Positions 1 through 9,057 of a stretch of 64,000 nucleotides of DNA are shown here, piece by piece. Origin of the DNA: Clostridiales bacterium (GTDB taxonomy: Bacteria; Bacillota; Clostridia; Lachnospirales; Lachnospiraceae); NCBI GenBank assembly GCA_018366495.1, contig JAGZHZ010000002.1:62001-126000 (forward strand), read 5' to 3'. The notes below the pieces were generated by a model that was given only the letters and a program-made list of their open reading frames with translations, did not search any database and was not told the DNA's origin. Every line of letters starts with the position of its first letter. Position 1 is the first letter of the stretch. The translations under genes and the position numbers were made by a program.

Positions 1-406
1 CCACAATCTCATCAAAATGCTCATCCATAAATTTTTTAGAATGACCTAAAACGGTTCCATTCAGATAAATATTTTCTCTTGCTGTCAGATTCATATCGAA
101 TCCTGCTCCAAGTTCGATCAGAGGAGCAATCTCCCCTCGCACAATCACTTCCCCTTTATACGGTTTCATGATTCCGCTGATTGCCTTGAGCAGCGTAGAC
201 TTTCCAGAACCATTTGTTCCAATCAGACCCCACGCTTCCCCTTTTTTTATCTTTAGATTGATATCCTTCAGGGCAAGAAATTCCTGAAACATCAATTCTT
301 TTTTCACCAATTTAACAAAATATTCTTTCAGATTATCTACTTTCTCGCTTGCCAGATTGAAGCGGATTGTAAGATCATTTACTTCAATGATATACTTTTC
401 TTCCAT
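1..406 (-). CDS. ABC-2 type polysaccharide export ATPase (partial, C-terminus beyond window)
   Basis: This is the first 135 or so codons of an ATP-binding subunit of the TagH/RfbB class, which energises export of undecaprenyl-linked glycans or teichoic acids across the membrane. The start is the ATG at 406. The Walker A motif GTNGSGKST lies at about residues 63-71 and the stretch after it (GEIAPLIELGAGFD, then LTARENIYLNG) is typical of polysaccharide exporters, where the LELGAGF-type Q-loop region is diagnostic. The signature motif and Walker B lie outside the window. The gene follows the permease at 423 by 16 bases, so the two form an exporter pair fed by the glycosyltransferases upstream. 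The exported glycan cannot be named from the sequence. Confidence 0.9.
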   Translation of the reverse strand, partial: MEEKYIIEVNDLTIRFNLASEKVDNLKEYFVKLVKKELMFQEFLALKDINLKIKKGEAWGLIGTNGSGKSTLLKAISGIMKPYKGEVIVRGEIAPLIELGAGFDMNLTARENIYLNGTVLGHSKKFMDEHFDEIV

Positions 407-422
407 ATTCCCACCATTTTCT

Positions 423-1211
423 TTAGATATATAAGATAAAACGATCCTGTGACCGTTTAAATGTCCAGGCGCCTATTCCCAGCATCACAAATGCAATGAT
501 CCATCCCATAATAAACACTCTTGGCTCTGTCATATGTCCTTCATAGATGAAATCTCGGAACTGCTGAATATAGTAATATAACGGGTTAAATGTTTTGATA
601 AAATTCTGAAGCTGCAGCGGCAGGGAAGCAAGAGGATAAAAGATAGCAGACAAATACATCCACGCTGTCGTGATTGCCTTATAAATGTACTGCATATCTC
701 TGAAAAATACGTTTGCCTGTGCCAAAAACAGTCCTAATCCCATACAGAAAATATAAATCTGAATCACTACAAGAGGGAATAAGAAAAAATATGGTGTAAA
801 TTTTGCTCTTGTCGCAATCATTACAATTAAAAGAGCGCCAAGAGAAAGTACAAAGTCTACAAGACAGCTTGTCACTTTTGCGAATGTAAAAATATACTTC
901 GGCACATACGTCTTTTTAATCAGTGAAGCATTCGCTATAATTGATCTCATTGCTGCATTTGTAGAAGTTGTCATAAATTCAAATAATGTTCGTCCCGTCA
1001 AAAGATAGACCGGAAAGTTTTCAATGTGTTTGTCAAACATTGTTGAAAATACAATCGTCATAACGATCATAATCAATAACGGGTTTAAAACACTCCAGAC
1101 ATATCCAAGGAAACTTCTTCTGTATTTCAATTTTAAATCTCTTGATACCAGCTGAATGACAAGGTCCTTGTATTTATAAAATGTCTGAATTTCTGATTTT
1201 AATGCATCCAT
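423..1211 (-). CDS. ABC-2 type polysaccharide/teichoic acid export permease
   Basis: Membrane subunit of the exporter whose ATPase follows 16 bases downstream. The N-terminus carries the amphipathic stretch and the KLKYRRSFLGYVWSVLNPL motif typical of TagG/RfbA/KpsM-type permeases, followed by about six membrane spans; the length of 262 residues is normal for the family. I chose the ATG at 1211, which has AGAAAGGTGG eight bases upstream; a longer in-frame GTG at 1223 lies inside that ribosome site and is less likely. The 5' end overlaps the end of the preceding glycosyltransferase gene by 13 bases, so translation is probably coupled. It should move an undecaprenyl-pyrophosphate-linked glycan from the cytoplasmic to the outer face; the substrate is unknown. 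Confidence 0.9.
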   Translation of the reverse strand: MDALKSEIQTFYKYKDLVIQLVSRDLKLKYRRSFLGYVWSVLNPLLIMIVMTIVFSTMFDKHIENFPVYLLTGRTLFEFMTTSTNAAMRSIIANASLIKKTYVPKYIFTFAKVTSCLVDFVLSLGALLIVMIATRAKFTPYFFLFPLVVIQIYIFCMGLGLFLAQANVFFRDMQYIYKAITTAWMYLSAIFYPLASLPLQLQNFIKTFNPLYYYIQQFRDFIYEGHMTEPRVFIMGWIIAFVMLGIGAWTFKRSQDRFILYI

Positions 1212-2218
1212 CTGCTTTTCCACCTTTCTGAAATGTCAAATACTGTTTTTGCCGCAGGATAAAGATAAAAAGAAGAGGTGCGCAGCATCCGGACAGCTCT
1301 GTTTGTCACTTTTCCGTAAATAATCGGGTATTCTTTTTTCACCATTCGGTCAAACTGCATCATCTTTTTTCTTTGTTCGCGGCTGATCGGATAACTTAAA
1401 AATATCTTAAACCGGCTCGTCACCATACGCGCCAGAATATTTTCTATATAATTCAGATAATATTGCGGAATATCATGATCTCTTTGTTCTGTATAATAAT
1501 GTAAAAGTCTTGTCAGAACACGGTCAAAATTTTCTTCATGCCGCTGCATTCCTTTTAAGTTCATGCTCTGTGTCGGAAGCCCAATCCGATAGCGGTATAC
1601 ATATTCATTCAGACACGTCACCGTCTCTATATAAGGAATCGGAAACAGGACAAATTCCATATCCACATAATAGCAGTGTTCATCCAGTTTCGGCATATAT
1701 TTTCTGAGCAGTTCTGTTTTAAATGTCACTGCGTGCATCTTAAAGTAAGCATCGCTTCCAATTTCTGAGAATCTGTACTCCCGACCATATTCCACATCCT
1801 GAAATGGATGTTTTCTCTCTGCTTTCACACGATGCGTCCCATCTGCCAGCCAATAATAATTTGTCACTACGAGATCGGACTCGGTTGCGCTCAGGCATTT
1901 CATCAGATTCTCAAACGGCATTCGCTTTACATAGTCGTCAGAATCCACTACTTTAAAGTATTTTCCCATGGCTTCTCGCAGCCCGCAGTTGATGGTAGAC
2001 CCGTGGCCTCCGTTTTCTTTGTGAATCACCCGAAAAATCTCTGGCATATCTTTCACAAATTTTTCTGCAATCTCCGAAGAATGATCGGTTGACCCGTCAT
2101 CTACAATCAGAACATCCAGTTTCTCCTTCCATTTGGGGAGTGCAAAGGACGACAGACATTCTTCCAGATATTTTTCTACATTATAAGTAGGAACTACTAC
2201 TGTTAATATTTTTTCCAT
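1199..2218 (-). CDS. GT2 family glycosyltransferase
   Basis: Cytoplasmic or membrane-associated family 2 glycosyltransferase (GT-A fold) that adds a sugar from a nucleotide-sugar donor. The N-terminal VVVPTYNVEKYLEECL segment is the donor-binding strand. DDGSTD and then the metal-binding DSDD box follow within the first 95 residues. The C-terminal half, rich in basic and aromatic residues, is usual for enzymes with a capsular or wall polysaccharide acceptor. The ATG at 2218 is preferred because GGAG lies five bases upstream; an in-frame TTG at 2233 is further from a good ribosome site. It sits between a second GT2 gene and the exporter permease, so it most likely builds the glycan that the exporter moves. 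Sugar specificity cannot be read from the sequence. Confidence 0.9.
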   Translation of the reverse strand: MEKILTVVVPTYNVEKYLEECLSSFALPKWKEKLDVLIVDDGSTDHSSEIAEKFVKDMPEIFRVIHKENGGHGSTINCGLREAMGKYFKVVDSDDYVKRMPFENLMKCLSATESDLVVTNYYWLADGTHRVKAERKHPFQDVEYGREYRFSEIGSDAYFKMHAVTFKTELLRKYMPKLDEHCYYVDMEFVLFPIPYIETVTCLNEYVYRYRIGLPTQSMNLKGMQRHEENFDRVLTRLLHYYTEQRDHDIPQYYLNYIENILARMVTSRFKIFLSYPISREQRKKMMQFDRMVKKEYPIIYGKVTNRAVRMLRTSSFYLYPAAKTVFDISERWKSRWMH

Positions 2219-2300
2219 AATCGCTCCATTCAAAAATCATTTGCTTCCCTTTTTATTCGCCCTATTATATCATAGCAATATTTTGAAGTAAAGCAAACAT

Positions 2301-3074
2301 TCACAATCCGCTCTTTCTCATGGCTGCCGCTGCATATTTCCACACGCCGTGAAACGCATAGCGGACAAAACAAAGAGCAGACTGAGGCAGTGAAAATCCC
2401 ATATACTGATATACTTTCCATGTCATCTTTGCGGCCTTCATCTTATTTCCTGATTTTCCAGTACTGCTCAGTCTGTATTTCAAAAACGGCCGATTTACTC
2501 CGCAGCCATCCCCATATCGTTTCAAAATCTTCAGCCATGTCAAATAGTCTTCATGGCAATCATCATGCTCCATCGGCACTGCTTCCATTGCTTCTTTTTT
2601 AATCAGTACGGAAGAACATGCAATGCAGTTGTGGGAAAGCAGCTTTTTATATGTGATTTTTTCTGGGACAGGAATCACTTTTCCTGTCTTTTTCCCATCT
2701 GGAGTCAAAAGTTCACGAGCTGTCGCACATAAAACTGCATCTGATCTTTTCATCAAGTCAAGCTGACACTGTAATTTGTCTTTCGCCCACCAGTCATCTG
2801 CATCTAAAAAGGCAATATATCTCCCTTTTGCCATTTTAACTCCTTTGTTTCTTGTGGCAGCCGCCCCTATATTTGTACTGTTTTTCATGTAGCGTATCCG
2901 ATCATCTTTTTGATATTCTTCCATCACGCAGTCCAGTTTTTCATCATATCCATCCGACAGAACCAGAATTTCAAAATCAGCTTTTTGTATCAGTACAGAA
3001 TCAATCGTTTTTTTGATCGTCTCACTGCACCGATACGCCGGTATCACTACTGAGACAAGTGGTTTATTTTTCAT
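2301..3074 (-). CDS. GT2 family glycosyltransferase
   Basis: A second family 2 glycosyltransferase, 257 residues. The start VSVVIPAYRCSETIKKTIDSV matches the nucleotide-sugar-binding fold and the metal-binding motif FLDADDWW is present at about residues 90-97. The NKGVKMAKGRYIAFLDADD segment is close to TagA/EpsE-like sugar transferases of Firmicute polysaccharide loci. The start codon overlaps the last 11 bases of the initiating sugar-transferase gene, indicating one operon. An 82-base gap separates it from the next glycosyltransferase downstream. It probably adds an early sugar of the repeat unit after the polyprenyl-phosphate sugar transferase has acted; that order is inferred from gene order only. 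Confidence 0.9.
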   Translation of the reverse strand: MKNKPLVSVVIPAYRCSETIKKTIDSVLIQKADFEILVLSDGYDEKLDCVMEEYQKDDRIRYMKNSTNIGAAATRNKGVKMAKGRYIAFLDADDWWAKDKLQCQLDLMKRSDAVLCATARELLTPDGKKTGKVIPVPEKITYKKLLSHNCIACSSVLIKKEAMEAVPMEHDDCHEDYLTWLKILKRYGDGCGVNRPFLKYRLSSTGKSGNKMKAAKMTWKVYQYMGFSLPQSALCFVRYAFHGVWKYAAAAMRKSGL

Positions 3075-4488
3075 TTTGCCATCCCTTTTCTGTCCTGTTT
3101 TTTTCTGGATTCTTCTGCTTCTCTTTCGTAGCTGCAGTCACCTGCCACTGTTCCACACCCTCTGTATTTTCTTTTTGGAATAAAATCTTAAATGTTGTCA
3201 TCAGAATCTGTATATCGAGTAAAAAAGAATAATTCTCAATGTATGTCAGATCCAGCTTTAATTTATCATACGGAGTCGTATTATATTTCCCATATACCTG
3301 TGCATATCCTGTCAGTCCTGCTTTTACTTTCAGACGATAAGGAAATTCCGGAATCTCTTTCGTATACTGTGCCGCAATCTCCGGTCGTTCCGGTCTTGGT
3401 CCGACTAAAGACATATCTCCTTTTATGATATTAAAAAGCTGTGGAAGTTCATCAAAATGAATATTTCTTAAAACACGTCCGATCGGTGTGATACGGCTGT
3501 CCCCTTTCATTGCAAGTCTTGCCCCCGATGTCTCGGAATCTACCCGCATACTCCGAAATTTGTATACCTGAAAAATGCGTCCGTCCGTCGTCAAACGATC
3601 CTGTTTGTAAAAAACAGGTCCTCTGTCATACGCCTTGATCAATATTGCAATCAAAATCATAATCGGAGATGCCAGAATCAGTCCCGTCAGAGAACAGATA
3701 AGATCAAATGCCCGCTTGCAGATCTGCTGTTCAATCGTCAGTCTTCTGTTTCGAAACAGCAGAAGAGGCGAATCAAACAGATGTATCTTATCCGAGCTCA
3801 TAATCATAATATCTGAAATCTTTGGGACAGAATAGCACCGGATATCTTTTTCAAAACAATATTTCAGATACAGATTTCTTTCATGGGCAGGCATATCGCA
3901 CAAAACAACGGCATGATAGTCATTGATTCTTTCTTTGATTCTCTTTTCTCCCAGACTTAAGTGAACCGCCTCAGAAATCTCATATTTGTCCTCTCTTTTT
4001 GACATTTTCTCCATCAGCTCGATCGGACTGTAATCCCCATAGATAAACAGCATACTTCTCGGCGGATAAATACGACTGTAAATCCATCTCATGAACACCG
4101 TCCACAAAAAGACAACGAGCAGTTCCACGCACGTCAGCCAGATCATAGGCTCTATATGGCTTAGGAACTTCCATCGGCCAATCAAAGCCAGCTGCAAATA
4201 CGCAATCGCATTCGTGAATAAGACAGAGATCACCTGTGAAAACAAAACCTCCACTACTCTTAAATAACCTACTTTAAAACCGCCAAAAACTTTTAAAAAT
4301 AAAAACAGAATCACTCCATACAGAGCAATCAGCGCCCAGTTTCCCCTATAAAAATACTTAATCTTAATGATTGCCTGGTCATTATACTGCTGAAACCACA
4401 CATAAGCAAACAATCCTGTCTGTATTCCCATGATAAGTGCAGAGGCAAAAAACATAATTAACCGTTTATATTGTTCTCTTCGCTCCAA
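3064..4488 (-). CDS. Polyprenyl-phosphate sugar-1-phosphate transferase (initiating sugar transferase)
   Basis: An integral membrane enzyme of the WbaP/WcaJ/CpsE family that starts glycan assembly by moving a sugar-1-phosphate from a UDP-sugar onto undecaprenyl phosphate. The N-terminal part has about four or five membrane helices and a CoA-binding-like domain. The bacterial sugar-transferase domain runs from about residue 258 to 450, with KRAFDLICSL, the KFRSM box, the DELPQLFNI motif and SLVGPRPERPE. The start is a TTG at 4488 with GAGG eight bases upstream; the nearest ATG is out of frame. It is the first gene of the polysaccharide block, consistent with its initiating role. The identity of the first sugar is not determinable here. 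Confidence 0.92.
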   Translation of the reverse strand: MERREQYKRLIMFFASALIMGIQTGLFAYVWFQQYNDQAIIKIKYFYRGNWALIALYGVILFLFLKVFGGFKVGYLRVVEVLFSQVISVLFTNAIAYLQLALIGRWKFLSHIEPMIWLTCVELLVVFLWTVFMRWIYSRIYPPRSMLFIYGDYSPIELMEKMSKREDKYEISEAVHLSLGEKRIKERINDYHAVVLCDMPAHERNLYLKYCFEKDIRCYSVPKISDIMIMSSDKIHLFDSPLLLFRNRRLTIEQQICKRAFDLICSLTGLILASPIMILIAILIKAYDRGPVFYKQDRLTTDGRIFQVYKFRSMRVDSETSGARLAMKGDSRITPIGRVLRNIHFDELPQLFNIIKGDMSLVGPRPERPEIAAQYTKEIPEFPYRLKVKAGLTGYAQVYGKYNTTPYDKLKLDLTYIENYSFLLDIQILMTTFKILFQKENTEGVEQWQVTAATKEKQKNPEKNRTEKGWQNEK

Positions 4489-4620
4489 ACATATAACCTC
4501 ATTTCTGTATTAATTTTCATATGAAAGGGGGGACAGAATCAGGATCTGAAAATGCTCTGTTCTGCCGTCTTGCCTTTTAAGCTGATCCCATTATAGAACA
4601 AACTTCGTAAAAAAACAATA

Positions 4621-4666
4621 AAAAAGACATTTCCTGCTTTTATAAATCGCTGGAAATGTCCTTTTT
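4621..4666 (-). terminator. Rho-independent terminator
   Basis: An inverted repeat of AAAGACATTTCC with GGAAATGTCCTTT (14-base arms, 17-base loop) followed on the minus strand by a T-rich run. It lies just behind the stop of the membrane-protein gene at 4678 and separates it from the polysaccharide block. Confidence 0.8.
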
Positions 4667-4677
4667 ACTGGTTCTTC

Positions 4678-5424
4678 TTACATTCTCTTATAAACACGAT
4701 ACATTCCCGTATCCCCTAAAAGCGTCCAGCCTGCTTCCTCCGGCATACATTCAAAAAGTGCATCTGCCTTTACCACAATGTAAGGGCATTCATAATATTT
4801 TGCTACTTTTTCCAGATACGCAACATCAATAACTTCTTGCTGCAAAGCATCCATGACACGGACCAGATTGGAAGAATAGCCTCTTCTGCCGTACAGCATA
4901 GTCACATCTGCTGAATATTGACGGATATATGTGATAAGATCAGGGTGAACGATTGCTCTTCCCTCTGCTCCGTCTTTTAGAATCAGCTCGCACACACCAG
5001 CTGCCTGATCTGGAATTTTATATGTGTTTTCTGCCCTTGTGTAATTCTCCTGCGTATAAATGCATTTACCGCCAATCATAATAATTCCTGAAAATATGAT
5101 ACATGCCAGAAGACGCATAAACCATTCTCTTCTCTCCCATGCAGCGTCTGTCACCACATATGCGATCACAGGAAGCAGCGGCAATGTCCAGAAGACTCTC
5201 CAGTAAACGTTTCCTTCCAGCATCTTCTCAATCACAGCAGCCACAAATGGATTGAAGATCAGAAGAAGCAGTACAATCGTTGCATATGCAAAAAGCCCTG
5301 CCTTTCGTCTTGTGTGCCTGCGGATCAAAATATACAGCAATGCTGCAATCATAAAGAAAAAATACCATCCATCGGCAAAATACTGCCAAAATGCCTGTAT
5401 TGCCGTCTCAAAATGATTTATCAT
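4678..5424 (-). CDS. Membrane protein of unknown function (DUF6077-like, C-terminal part)
   Basis: A 248-residue protein with three or four membrane helices in the first 140 residues, then a soluble extracytoplasmic domain of about 110 residues (from TQENYTRAENTYKIP to the end). The soluble part resembles the outer domain of GT-C-like or YfhO-like membrane enzymes, but no catalytic motif is recognisable. The ATG at 5424 has a strong GGGGG site seven bases upstream; the frame stays open to 5628 but that extension overlaps the neighbouring gene and is not protein-like. It starts 11 bases after the preceding multispan protein. Together the two would make one membrane protein of about 590 residues, so they may be a split form of a larger family. 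Function unknown. Confidence 0.75.
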   Translation of the reverse strand: MINHFETAIQAFWQYFADGWYFFFMIAALLYILIRRHTRRKAGLFAYATIVLLLLIFNPFVAAVIEKMLEGNVYWRVFWTLPLLPVIAYVVTDAAWERREWFMRLLACIIFSGIIMIGGKCIYTQENYTRAENTYKIPDQAAGVCELILKDGAEGRAIVHPDLITYIRQYSADVTMLYGRRGYSSNLVRVMDALQQEVIDVAYLEKVAKYYECPYIVVKADALFECMPEEAGWTLLGDTGMYRVYKRM

Positions 5425-5435
5425 ACAGCATCCCC

Positions 5436-6467
5436 CTATCGTATCAGATAAATTCCGCCTAAGACAACAGGCGGAATCAGGCACACGACAGCCGGCAGAA
5501 CTGTCAGAATCTTTCTTGTGCGGATTAATTCTGCGAGGGAAAAAGCTCCCAAGACAAGCGGCCCCAGCACGACTCCCATTGAGGATACCATACAGCAGGA
5601 ACACATCAGAAGAAACATCGTAATCCACTCCGACTGATTTTCCTTTCTCTCATAGATGCGAAACGCAAATAAAAAGATGGCCGGTATCAAAATCGCCGCC
5701 AGAATCGCCTTTCCCTGCCAGATCCGAAACAGCAGGAAACTGGAAGAGGTATAGATGCTGAAATTTCCAAATACATTCAAAAAACTGATCACTGTGACAA
5801 AAAAAGCTGCTTTTCTCTTATCTCCGGTCAGCTCTTTTCCCATTTGATAATAAATCAGGTAAGCGACTGCAATCAACACAGCCGGAAAAATCGTATGGGC
5901 TGTGATTGTCGGATGAATATAAATCAGCTCTGCAAAGTATGCTGTAAAAATCGGAAATGCTGACAGAGCATATCTCATCGGCAATCCATTTAAAGGCATC
6001 CCCGTGTAGCTGGAAAAACGGTACATGGAATCCGTCTTCAGCGTTGTGGCTGCCGTTGCAACGTAAAAAGCGTCATCGGCATCCTCATGTACATAAAATA
6101 CAAGAATAAAGATCTGCACGGCAACTGCTGCTGCTGCAATCACGCCCCAGAAGTTTACATTTTTTATCGCCTCTCCCGCTCTCTTTATAATCTGCAGTAA
6201 TTGATGGCGAAATGCAATGGCTGCCGCCGCTGCCATAGCTGAAAAAAAGATATGGCAGACCAGACGCAGGATATGGTATGGCAGTCCCAGCAGTGTCATC
6301 GGCACACAGAAGATCTCAAACCATGCAAGTATAAAAAGCCATCCGCTTATATAATTTAAAATCAATCCATCCTTTTCTTTTCCCCAGTGTGTGCACCACA
6401 TTCCCAGACACATCGGGAAAATCCCTGCTGCCAGCAGCAGCATTATTGCCTTCCAAACTATACTCAT
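5436..6467 (-). CDS. Polytopic membrane protein of unknown function (DUF6077-like, N-terminal part)
   Basis: A 343-residue hydrophobic protein with about nine to ten predicted membrane segments and an extracytoplasmic HEDADDAFYVATAATTL stretch near residue 127. Acidic residues after the first helices in this position are typical of GT-C glycosyltransferases that use polyprenyl-phosphate sugars, but no known family motif is certain. It ends abruptly after a membrane helix (VLGGIYLIR), and the next gene begins 11 bases later in a different frame with more membrane helices. That suggests either a two-gene system or an ancestral single gene divided by a frameshift. Its position beside polysaccharide genes suggests an envelope role; this is inference. 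Confidence 0.75.
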   Translation of the reverse strand: MSIVWKAIMLLLAAGIFPMCLGMWCTHWGKEKDGLILNYISGWLFILAWFEIFCVPMTLLGLPYHILRLVCHIFFSAMAAAAAIAFRHQLLQIIKRAGEAIKNVNFWGVIAAAAVAVQIFILVFYVHEDADDAFYVATAATTLKTDSMYRFSSYTGMPLNGLPMRYALSAFPIFTAYFAELIYIHPTITAHTIFPAVLIAVAYLIYYQMGKELTGDKRKAAFFVTVISFLNVFGNFSIYTSSSFLLFRIWQGKAILAAILIPAIFLFAFRIYERKENQSEWITMFLLMCSCCMVSSMGVVLGPLVLGAFSLAELIRTRKILTVLPAVVCLIPPVVLGGIYLIR

Positions 6468-6497
6468 TTCTCCCTCATCAATCTATTTTCTATTAAT

Positions 6498-8729
6498 TTA
6501 ATAATTCAGACATACGCCAGAACTTGAAAAGCGATACCATCTTCCATTTATATATAAATTTTCTGCTTTTGCCATCGTTCCGTCTGATTTCAGATAATAC
6601 CGTTTTCCATTTGACTGTGACCAACAGTTTTTGACCATATGACCATTTGCAGTCCGGAAATAATATCTCTCATTTCCAATATCCACCCAGCCATGCTGGC
6701 GTACTCCATTGCTGTCATAATAAAGTTTGCTGCTTCCCAGAGTCAGCCATCCGCTCACGCGGCGCCCATACCGGTTTACATAGTAATATTTTCCATTTAG
6801 TTTCAGGTGTTTGCTGATCGCCATTGACCCATCTTTTTGGAGATAATACCACTTTGTGCCATATTTCAGCCATCCAAACTGCATGACTCCTTTGCTGTTC
6901 ATAAAATATTTTTTTCCATTAATCGTATTCCATCCGGATTTTACAACTCCATCTGAATGAAAATGATGATAATACCCATCAGGCAGTTTCCAGCGTCCTG
7001 TCAGCATTGTACCATAACGGTTGAAATAATATAAATCTCCATCAATTCGATACCATCCTTTGACCATCTTCAAATCTTCTGTATAGTATCTCGTCTTTCC
7101 ATTGACTACATTAAATCCTGGACGGATTGTCCCTGTATTTTTCTTTTTCAAACCGTAATATTCCGCAATCGCCTGAGCGTCTGCGACGCCTAAAGCCCTG
7201 ATCTTCGCATCACTTCCATAATATTTTTCGCAGTCAGCAGGATTGCTCACAAATCCGTGTTCCACAATCATGCTTGGAAGATTGGCAAGAATTCCGTATC
7301 TTATAATTGCCATATAATCTGAAGGCTGTCCATTAGGATATTTACCGCCGTCATCACTTTCCTGAGTTAAAAATCCCATATTCTTCAGCCCTATGCTGCT
7401 CAGCTTTGAAAGAATCTCATTTGCAATTTCTTTTGCCTCATTTGCTACATCCGGCCGATATTTTCCAGTAGATACATAGACAAGCGCTCCAGAGACAGTT
7501 GTCTCATTTTGAGCAGTCGAATTGATATGCTGACTTACTAATACGTCACCACCTACAGAAACTGCATAATCTACTCTCTCTTTTAATCCAACATAGACAT
7601 CAGACGTTCTTGTCATATAGACGCGGACACCTTCATATGTCTCCAGTTCTTCTTTTGTAGCCTGTGAAATTTTCAGGGCAATGTCTTTTTCAATATAGGT
7701 CACACCATTCCATGTACGGGTAGCTCCTCCATCATATCCGCCATGTCCTGGGTCTAATACGACTACAACATTGCCGCCGGCTCTGGAGACAGCTGCGTTT
7801 TCTCCCTGCGCACCTGCTGCTGCCATGATGCTTCCGATCTGAGAAGCGTCAGATGCCACAAGCCCTGTGGTCTCGGCACTGTACTGCGCTGTTTCTACTG
7901 TGCCCTCTTCCTGAAATGACCCAGATGCCGTTTCCTGACTGCTGATAAATTCAGGAATAGAACAGCTTGTCTCTTTTCCATTGATCGTTAAGGAAAGTGT
8001 CTGAAGATCTCCCTGACTTAAAAGGTTTCCTTCTGCCAAGAAAGCAATATAGTCCTCTGCAATCTCGACACAAGACAGATTTGTATTCTGTCCAGAAACA
8101 GGATCTATATAGGACAGAGAAGCATTTTCTAAAGCTCCTCCCGCCAAATCCACCTGAAAAACGATAGCCTGTGCTACGTCTTCTTCTGCAGGCTGTCCTA
8201 AATACATCATTACAATTTCAGGTGTATTCTTTTCCGTCTCTGTTTCTGTTTCGCTCTCTGTTTCCGTTTCAGTCTCTGTTTCCGTTTCGCTCTCTGTTTC
8301 CGTTTCGCTCTCTGTTTCTGTTTCGCTCTCTGTTTCTGTTTCGCTCTCTGTCTGCGTCTCGCTTTCTGTCTGCGTTTCGCTTTCTGTCTGCGTCTCGCTT
8401 TCTGTCTGTGTCTCGCTTTCTGTCTGCGTCTCGCTTTCTGTCTGCGTTTCGCTTTCCGTCTGCGTCTCGCTTTCCGTCTGCGTCTCGCTTTCCGTCTGCG
8501 TCTCGCTTTCCGTCTGCGTCTCGCTCTCCTGCGGAACAGTCTCCTGAGACTCCATCTGTTGTGGTTCCGTCATCGTTTCCGTTTCCTGAATTGTCTCATA
8601 TAATTGACCTTCCGCTGAAATTCCTTCTGCCTGCAGTACCATTCCAAAAACATTACATAATAGCAGGATACAGATTACAAAAGCTGCAATACGTCTCATA
8701 TATGGTTTTTTCCCTATGTTTTGCTTCAT
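6498..8729 (-). CDS. Secreted N-acetylmuramoyl-L-alanine amidase (Amidase_3) with cell-wall-binding repeats
   Basis: A 743-residue secreted wall hydrolase that cuts the bond between MurNAc and the stem peptide. Residues 1-35 form a signal peptide ending near VLQAEG. A low-complexity Ser-Glu-Thr-Gln-Thr-Glu linker covers about 69-166, then a spacer domain to about 318. The zinc amidase domain spans about 320-527 with ligands His329 (DPGHGG), Glu347 (YIEKD) and His401 (SQHIN) and catalytic Glu490 (VEHG), so it looks active. The C-terminal 200 residues are aromatic/glycine repeats of the choline-binding (CW_binding) type, such as GWYRIDGDLYYFNRYGTM. The start is preceded by AAGGAG. A strong promoter lies 52 bases upstream, and the gene is divergent from the L,D-transpeptidase that carries the same repeats. 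Confidence 0.95.
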   Translation of the reverse strand: MKQNIGKKPYMRRIAAFVICILLLCNVFGMVLQAEGISAEGQLYETIQETETMTEPQQMESQETVPQESETQTESETQTESETQTESETQTESETQTESETQTESETQTESETQTESETQTESETQTESETETESETETESETETESETETETETETESETETETEKNTPEIVMMYLGQPAEEDVAQAIVFQVDLAGGALENASLSYIDPVSGQNTNLSCVEIAEDYIAFLAEGNLLSQGDLQTLSLTINGKETSCSIPEFISSQETASGSFQEEGTVETAQYSAETTGLVASDASQIGSIMAAAGAQGENAAVSRAGGNVVVVLDPGHGGYDGGATRTWNGVTYIEKDIALKISQATKEELETYEGVRVYMTRTSDVYVGLKERVDYAVSVGGDVLVSQHINSTAQNETTVSGALVYVSTGKYRPDVANEAKEIANEILSKLSSIGLKNMGFLTQESDDGGKYPNGQPSDYMAIIRYGILANLPSMIVEHGFVSNPADCEKYYGSDAKIRALGVADAQAIAEYYGLKKKNTGTIRPGFNVVNGKTRYYTEDLKMVKGWYRIDGDLYYFNRYGTMLTGRWKLPDGYYHHFHSDGVVKSGWNTINGKKYFMNSKGVMQFGWLKYGTKWYYLQKDGSMAISKHLKLNGKYYYVNRYGRRVSGWLTLGSSKLYYDSNGVRQHGWVDIGNERYYFRTANGHMVKNCWSQSNGKRYYLKSDGTMAKAENLYINGRWYRFSSSGVCLNY
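8240..8525 (-). repeat. 18-bp tandem repeat array encoding SETQTE/SETETE
   Basis: Within the amidase gene, about 16 units of an 18-bp sequence (minus strand GAAAGCGAGACGCAGACG and variants) encode the Ser-Glu-Thr-Gln-Thr-Glu linker. The units towards the signal peptide end contain Gln, the later ones change to Glu. The units differ by few bases, so slippage could change linker length between strains. Confidence 0.9.
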
Positions 8730-8780
8730 AAGTACTCCTTTCCTTAAACTTTGTCCCTGTTATTTTTAAGAATTTATTTC

Positions 8781-8809
8781 ATTATAAAGTATCCCCGTTT
8801 TTTTGTCAA
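8781..8809 (-). promoter_or_regulatory. Sigma-A promoter of the amidase gene
   Basis: Minus-strand TTGACA (8804-8809), a 17-base spacer and TATAAT (8781-8786), a perfect consensus. It reads towards the amidase start at 8729. The 328-base gap 8730-9057 between the two divergent wall-enzyme genes holds this promoter and the one for the transpeptidase, and nothing else that I recognise. Confidence 0.85.
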
Positions 8810-8939
8810 TTTTTTGTAACAATTTTGTAATTTTTGTTTCTATTCATTACATCTTTTTCTTTCTTCTCTATTTTGTTTCCCGTTATCATCTGAAAAAATT
8901 GACAAACTCTTAATATTTTTTAAGAAGCTTTGAACTTAA

Positions 8940-8968
8940 TTGAAAAATCTTTTAACTTATAGTATATT
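8940..8968 (+). promoter_or_regulatory. Sigma-A promoter of the L,D-transpeptidase gene
   Basis: TTGAAA (8940-8945), a 17-base spacer and TATATT (8963-8968) point towards the transpeptidase start at 9058, leaving a leader of about 80 bases. An isolated TTGACA at 8899 has no matching -10 box. Confidence 0.6.
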
Positions 8969-9057
8969 TAATATTAAGAAAGAAGCCTGCAATTTCTTCT
9001 CAGGTCTTTCACTTCTAACAGCAACAGAAAATCAAGAATTTTTAAGAAAGGAGTTTT

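Noticed and set aside
8171..8731. Plus-strand 186-codon frame opposite the amidase
   Set aside because: It is the complement of the SETQTE repeat array, made only of repeated Phe/Arg/Ser units, with no ribosome site.
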